This document shows, piece by piece, positions 59,895-64,000 of a stretch of DNA of 64,000 nt (its first letter is position 1; each line of letters begins with the position of its first letter). The translations under genes and the position numbers were made by a program. A model generated the notes under the pieces. The model searched no databases. It saw only the letters and a program-made list of their open reading frames with translations, and was not told the origin of the DNA. Origin of the DNA: Distichodus sexfasciatus (Eukaryota > Chordata > Actinopteri > Characiformes > Distichodontidae); contig JAVGVS010000280.1 in the NCBI GenBank assembly GCA_032718565.1, positions 116,001 to 180,000 of the forward strand, written 5' to 3'.

Positions 59895-61224
59895 TTTTGC
59901 CGTAGGATGAGTTCAGAGGCTTAAGAAACTTTGAACAAATGTTAAAGACTCTTCGCTTCTGTGAAAAATCAATAATCAGAACGACGTTTATGCCAAGCAC
60001 ACTGTCACATACATGAAACTTGTTTTTATTATTAGGTAGATATACTGTATGGTCACAGCTTCTGCGCCACAAGAGCTAAAATAGTAAACATCAGCCATAA
60101 TAAGACAGCAGTAGCTAGCCTAACTTCAACAGCTAAGCTAGCCTAAATTCGACATGACACTTTCGTTAACATTCTGCTGTTAAGCTGATCGCGGTGACCG
60201 CAGTCATTGTCATTATTCTAGTTGCATTTGTGTAAACACGAAAAAAACAGTAAATATTCCTTACATATATTTTCAAGAAGGTCAGTATCTCCGTATTTAA
60301 AACAAACGTTACACTCTTCGTTCAGCATAGCATGCTCTAGCAAAGCTGGACGACCAGCGCGTTTGAAATGGCTTCCAGCTCCCTATGTAGTGAGCTAATC
60401 GTTTCCGGAATAACTGGTTAATCACGCCGTAGGTAGTACACTACATCGCGTAGGGCCCTAAGAAGGAGGTGGGTAAGACGCAAATTATGGTGATGTCCGA
60501 AAAATGTCAAGAGAATCGAAAATGAAGACGCAAGTTCGCAAAAACTTTATTTAAAAAGACTGAGCTTACAAACACATATGCGAGCACTAGGCACTTCGTC
60601 TAAACGGTCCCATTGGTTTTTCGTTCGTTATTAGCCGTTTAGCGTCTTTGTTTAGAGCGCATGATGACTCTAAATGTCTCCGTTGCATGTCGTTAATTGT
60701 TAATCATATAAACGCCTTTGTCGCGCACTCGACTATAGCCCAGTATCTTTCACAGACTCTTGGTTACATTGGCCTCCTTAACCGCGCTCTCGACTTCCGC
60801 CAAAAGTTCCCATCGGTTTTTATCGCTTGTTAGCTACATTAGCATCTTTGTCCGGAAGTGCCCCTTTAATAAAGTCTTCATTTCAGCTGCTGAACCACCA
60901 AAGGAAAGAAATCTCACAGGACGTCGAGCAAAAACGCAAACGTTATTCGGGGAACTCTTACAGCAAGGAACAAGAAGAAACATGTCAATACATACGGGTG
61001 TTTTAATGAATCCCAGTGTAATAATGTAACGTTTATATATTAAAACAAGTTTAAAAACCACACACACAGGCAACGGGAAGACGCGTGTGAAATCCGCCTG
61101 GAGCCAACAAGAGAAGAAGCAGGACAAGCCGCTTGAAGATTAAAAAAAAAAAACAAAACAAAAACAAATATTCATAAAAAATTGTGTTTTCGTCTTCTCA
61201 CCTTTTCCTACGAAGTGACGGGAA
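59895..61224. promoter_or_regulatory. Shared C11orf68-drap1 promoter region
   Basis: The 1.33 kb between two divergent start codons has no ORF of note. It has clusters of GCTAGC/GCTAAC-type motifs (60110-60150), CpG-rich segments near 60330-60460 and 60600-60860, and a weak 60-70 nt periodicity at 60600-60860. Inferred to be a bidirectional promoter because the human orthologs are also head-to-head. Confidence 0.5.
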
Positions 61225-61266
61225 ATGCCCAGCAAAAAGAAGAAATACAACGCCAGATTTCCTCCG
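61225..61266 (+). CDS. drap1: drap1 coding exon 1
   Basis: 14 codons, lysine-rich N-terminus [14 protein letters not shown], ending exactly at a codon. The donor is GTAAGT. Confidence 0.96.
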
Positions 61267-63642
61267 GTAAGTGCATATGACCTGCAGAAAAGCTCAACAC
61301 AGAAGCGAGACTGGGAGTCTAGCTTTAGCTTAGCATAGATTTGGAAATAATGGCCGCGCCCCAAACAGCACAGCACGCGTCTAAATAGTATATGCAAATA
61401 TTACAGTAGAACTGGACACACCGTACTATGCAGTATACAGATCTGGGACGCGGCCATGAGAGTAGCTTGCCAGCTAATGCTAATTTATCCCCGGCCTTGG
61501 GTAGCATCAGCTTTCGTGAACTTACTCCTTTTGTTTTGTGTTTTGTTGCTGTTGTACGAGTGCAAGTTGTTTTCAAATAATTAGTATTCAAATATTAACA
61601 CGTTTGTTTACTTTGGGCGGCTTTCGGATATACCGAAAAGTTTTGCTAGCGCGCTAATATTAGCCTAGCCTAGCTACCTTAAACATGCATAGCACGGTAT
61701 AGCTTAAGCTGCTAGCTTCATTTATTCTTTTGGACTGTATGATTGTTTTGGGAGGAAAAAGATACATTGCGGTGTTGTTCTGGGGTATAAAAATACATTT
61801 TCAGAAAGATTTTTAAACTAAAAGACTTGAATCGATTATATATTGGGTAGAATTAACCATTTTTGGGTGATTTGGGGTTATTTGTAGTTGAAAGTGTTTG
61901 CATAGAAATAAACAACTTGAAATGTATTTTGAGATGAAACTGTCCTATCTTGAATTTATCTAATAATCTTTCATTTGGAGTAAATTATGGAGTTTCTCGT
62001 ATGTTAGTCATGGAAAATGAGAACTTTTCCTTTTGTATTATTCAGCAAAAAGGTAGTTGCATGACATGTTGGATTTAATTTGGACATTGCACATCCTGTG
62101 AAGCGACTTTTGCACATAAGCACATGATGATGCTGAAATATATTGTGCAGCCATAAACAAAATATAAGAAACTGATTCTTTCGCCGTTTTTATTGTTGTC
62201 ATGAGTAAGAGATGTGCCATTGTTTGGAAAGTTGATCACCTGCAGTACAGAAGAGATAATAAATCTGAAGCTAAACAGGTTTGGTCTTGGCAGGTGCTTG
62301 AAACGGAGTTCAGCTGATTTGACTGATTACTGCTGTTAGAGGTGTTAATGGGTACAACAGAGCACCCCAGTGCATTGATGTGGAGACTTTAAAAATGGTA
62401 ACTGTACTTCATATGAGTTCAGGGATTCTTGCTTTCATTAAAGTAATTGTCATTGTGAAGTATGAAATGGAATAATGAGTGCATCATCCAGGCAGGCAGG
62501 GCCAAATTGGTGCTGGTTGAAGTGGAGAAAATTTGACTGTTGAAAGCATGTTGAGTGCCTGTAGAAACACTGTACAAATGTAGCATTCATAGCAAATCAT
62601 ATTTGAATAAGAACACACTTTTAGAAAGGCAGCATTTAGAGACACAAAAAGATGAGAAATGTCATATGCATAAAATGTATATATTTATCTGAACTTAGAA
62701 TCTTCTAAAGTATTTAGAATCTTATAATTAAATAATAAGGACAATTTACCTAAGTGCTGTCAGTGAATATAAGGCTATAGCACAGAACTATATCTGTGAA
62801 ACATTTTCTTGTCGTTAGCCTTATGGGCAAACATATCTTTAATTCAGAAGATATTGTCTTATTCTGTGTCTGTATTATAAACAATTCCTTTCAGGCCAGG
62901 ATCAAGAAGATCATGCAAACAGATGAAGAAATAGGCAAAGTAGCTGCCGCAGTTCCTGTCATCATCTGTATCCTTTGATTTTTAAAGTTCATAAAGGGCA
63001 GGCCTCTTTTTATTTTACTGTTGGTGTTTTCTTTGCATTCATGTACAGTTTGACACCAAATCTTATTTTTAAAGATCTGGAGTATTTTACTCAGGAGAGT
63101 GTACAGTGTACAAAGGAATCCTTCAAGAAATATTTCTGTGCGTACCCCAACCCTAACATACCAGTGTAGCATCACACTACAATAAAAACTAAGTACAAAA
63201 CATTAAGTGTACTTTATGTGATTACATTTTCAGTCTGAGTTATTCCTTATTTTTTGTTGTGAATGTGCTAGGATCTATTTTGTCTGTGGAATCAACAGTG
63301 TGTTTTTAAAGTTTCGGTTTATTCTTTGACTCTGATCTGAGCACGGGCACTTGAACTCTTCCTGGAGTCTCTACTCACAAAAGCCTGCCACGTCACCCAG
63401 TCACGGAATGCCAAAACCATGACTACGTCACATCTGTGAGTGACCCGATTTGACTTGCTGTTCTAACATTAGTGTTACAGTAGTGATGCTTGACTGTATA
63501 TTTATCTGTGTGTATTTAGGAAGCAGTGCATTGAACTGGAACAGCAGTTTGACTTCCTGAAGGATCTGGTGTCTGCAGTGCCTGACATGCAGGGAGAGGG
63601 TGATGAGAATCACGCTGAGGGAGCTGAGAAGATCCCACGCAG
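61225..63642 (+). CDS. drap1: DR1-associated protein 1 / NC2 alpha (partial; continues past window end)
   Basis: Histone-fold partner of DR1 (NC2 beta). The dimer clamps TBP on promoter DNA and blocks TFIIA and TFIIB entry, repressing RNA polymerase II transcription. Coding exons seen are 61225-61266, 62895-62967, 63342-63435 and 63520-63642, giving 110 codons plus two bases, all GT-AG and in phase. The N-terminus [14 protein letters not shown] and the following [44 protein letters not shown] and QFDFLKDLV match the H2A-like histone fold (about residues 10-85). Human DRAP1 is about 205 aa, so the acidic and proline-rich C-terminal half lies beyond position 64000. The start has G at -3. Divergent from C11orf68. 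Confidence 0.97.
62895..62967 (+). CDS. drap1: drap1 coding exon 2
   Basis: Residues 15-38 plus one base of S39; first helix of the histone fold ([14 protein letters not shown]). The donor is T|GTATCC, weaker than its neighbours. Confidence 0.96.
63342..63435 (+). CDS. drap1: drap1 coding exon 3
   Basis: Residues 39-70, the central long helix and loop ([22 protein letters not shown]). The acceptor CTGAG has a poor pyrimidine tract but phase and homology support it. Confidence 0.95.
63520..63642 (+). CDS. drap1: drap1 coding exon 4
   Basis: Residues 70-110: [17 protein letters not shown], then an acidic stretch [13 protein letters not shown]. The donor AG|GTTACA is non-optimal. Confidence 0.92.
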
Positions 63643-64000
63643 GTTACACAGCCTTTGTTTTTAAAGTGCTTTAAACCATCTTGTTTCAGTCTGCCTTATT
63701 TATAAAAGGTACCTTAAATTTCACATTGTTCCACATTGGTGGGTGTTTACGAGAAACGAGCATGGGACCGCCCCGGATGCAACCTTACACAGTATTTACA
63801 CAGACCCAAACAATTAACAGTAAACTGTAAAGGCCAAAAAACATGTAAAGCAGTCTTCAAACAGTAAATTCTTAGGTAAAGTGCGTGGGTCAGTGCAGTT
63901 CCTCAAACGACATCTCTTTGTCTCACGTTTATGTAATCTGTACCCATTGTTCTCAGACAGCATGTAAATCACGTAATTTTACATATGGTCCAGGGCAGTT

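Overview
This window is vertebrate, almost certainly teleost fish, nuclear DNA. Four genes are recognisable. All have phase-consistent GT-AG introns where introned, and vertebrate-type proteins. The rest is AT-rich sequence full of dinucleotide microsatellites and fish-type dispersed repeats (tRNA-derived SINEs, hAT-like elements, LINE tails). I cannot name the species.

Layout. 1-19,980: no protein-coding gene found. It holds a degenerate minisatellite (about 0.93-1.92 kb), several SINE or hAT-like repeats, a C-poor TTAGGG-like tract (10.2-10.6 kb), a long AT dinucleotide tract, a decayed LINE reverse-transcriptase fragment (14.6 kb), and a few GC-richer unique blocks that could be conserved noncoding elements. 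19,990-41,090, minus strand: complete ppp1cb-type gene (protein phosphatase 1 catalytic subunit beta), 8 coding exons, 327 aa, with a 15.6 kb first intron that contains a full-length hAT-like element with a perfect 8-bp target-site duplication. 44,322-55,836, plus strand: complete rela (NF-kappaB p65), 11 coding exons, 621 aa, divergent from ppp1cb. 59,148-59,894, minus strand: single-exon C11orf68 homolog (UPF0696/BLES03), 248 aa, convergent with rela. 61,225-window end, plus strand: the first four coding exons of drap1 (NC2 alpha), head-to-head with C11orf68; the gene runs off the right edge.

How they relate. Rela is an inducible transcription factor and DRAP1 is a histone-fold corepressor of TBP. 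PP1 beta is a Ser/Thr phosphatase working in myosin and other complexes. C11orf68 has no settled function. RELA, C11orf68 and DRAP1 are neighbours on human 11q13, so the right half is ancient synteny. PPP1CB is on human chromosome 2, so the ppp1cb-rela junction is likely a fish-lineage arrangement. Nothing in the sequence indicates that the genes form one pathway.

I saw no new multi-gene system. The most checkable oddities are the intact hAT-like insertion, two tandem-repeat structures, periodic sequence in the C11orf68-drap1 shared promoter, and the simple-repeat or transposon sequence lying against ppp1cb splice sites. All repeat-family names come from memory of motifs, not from a database search.
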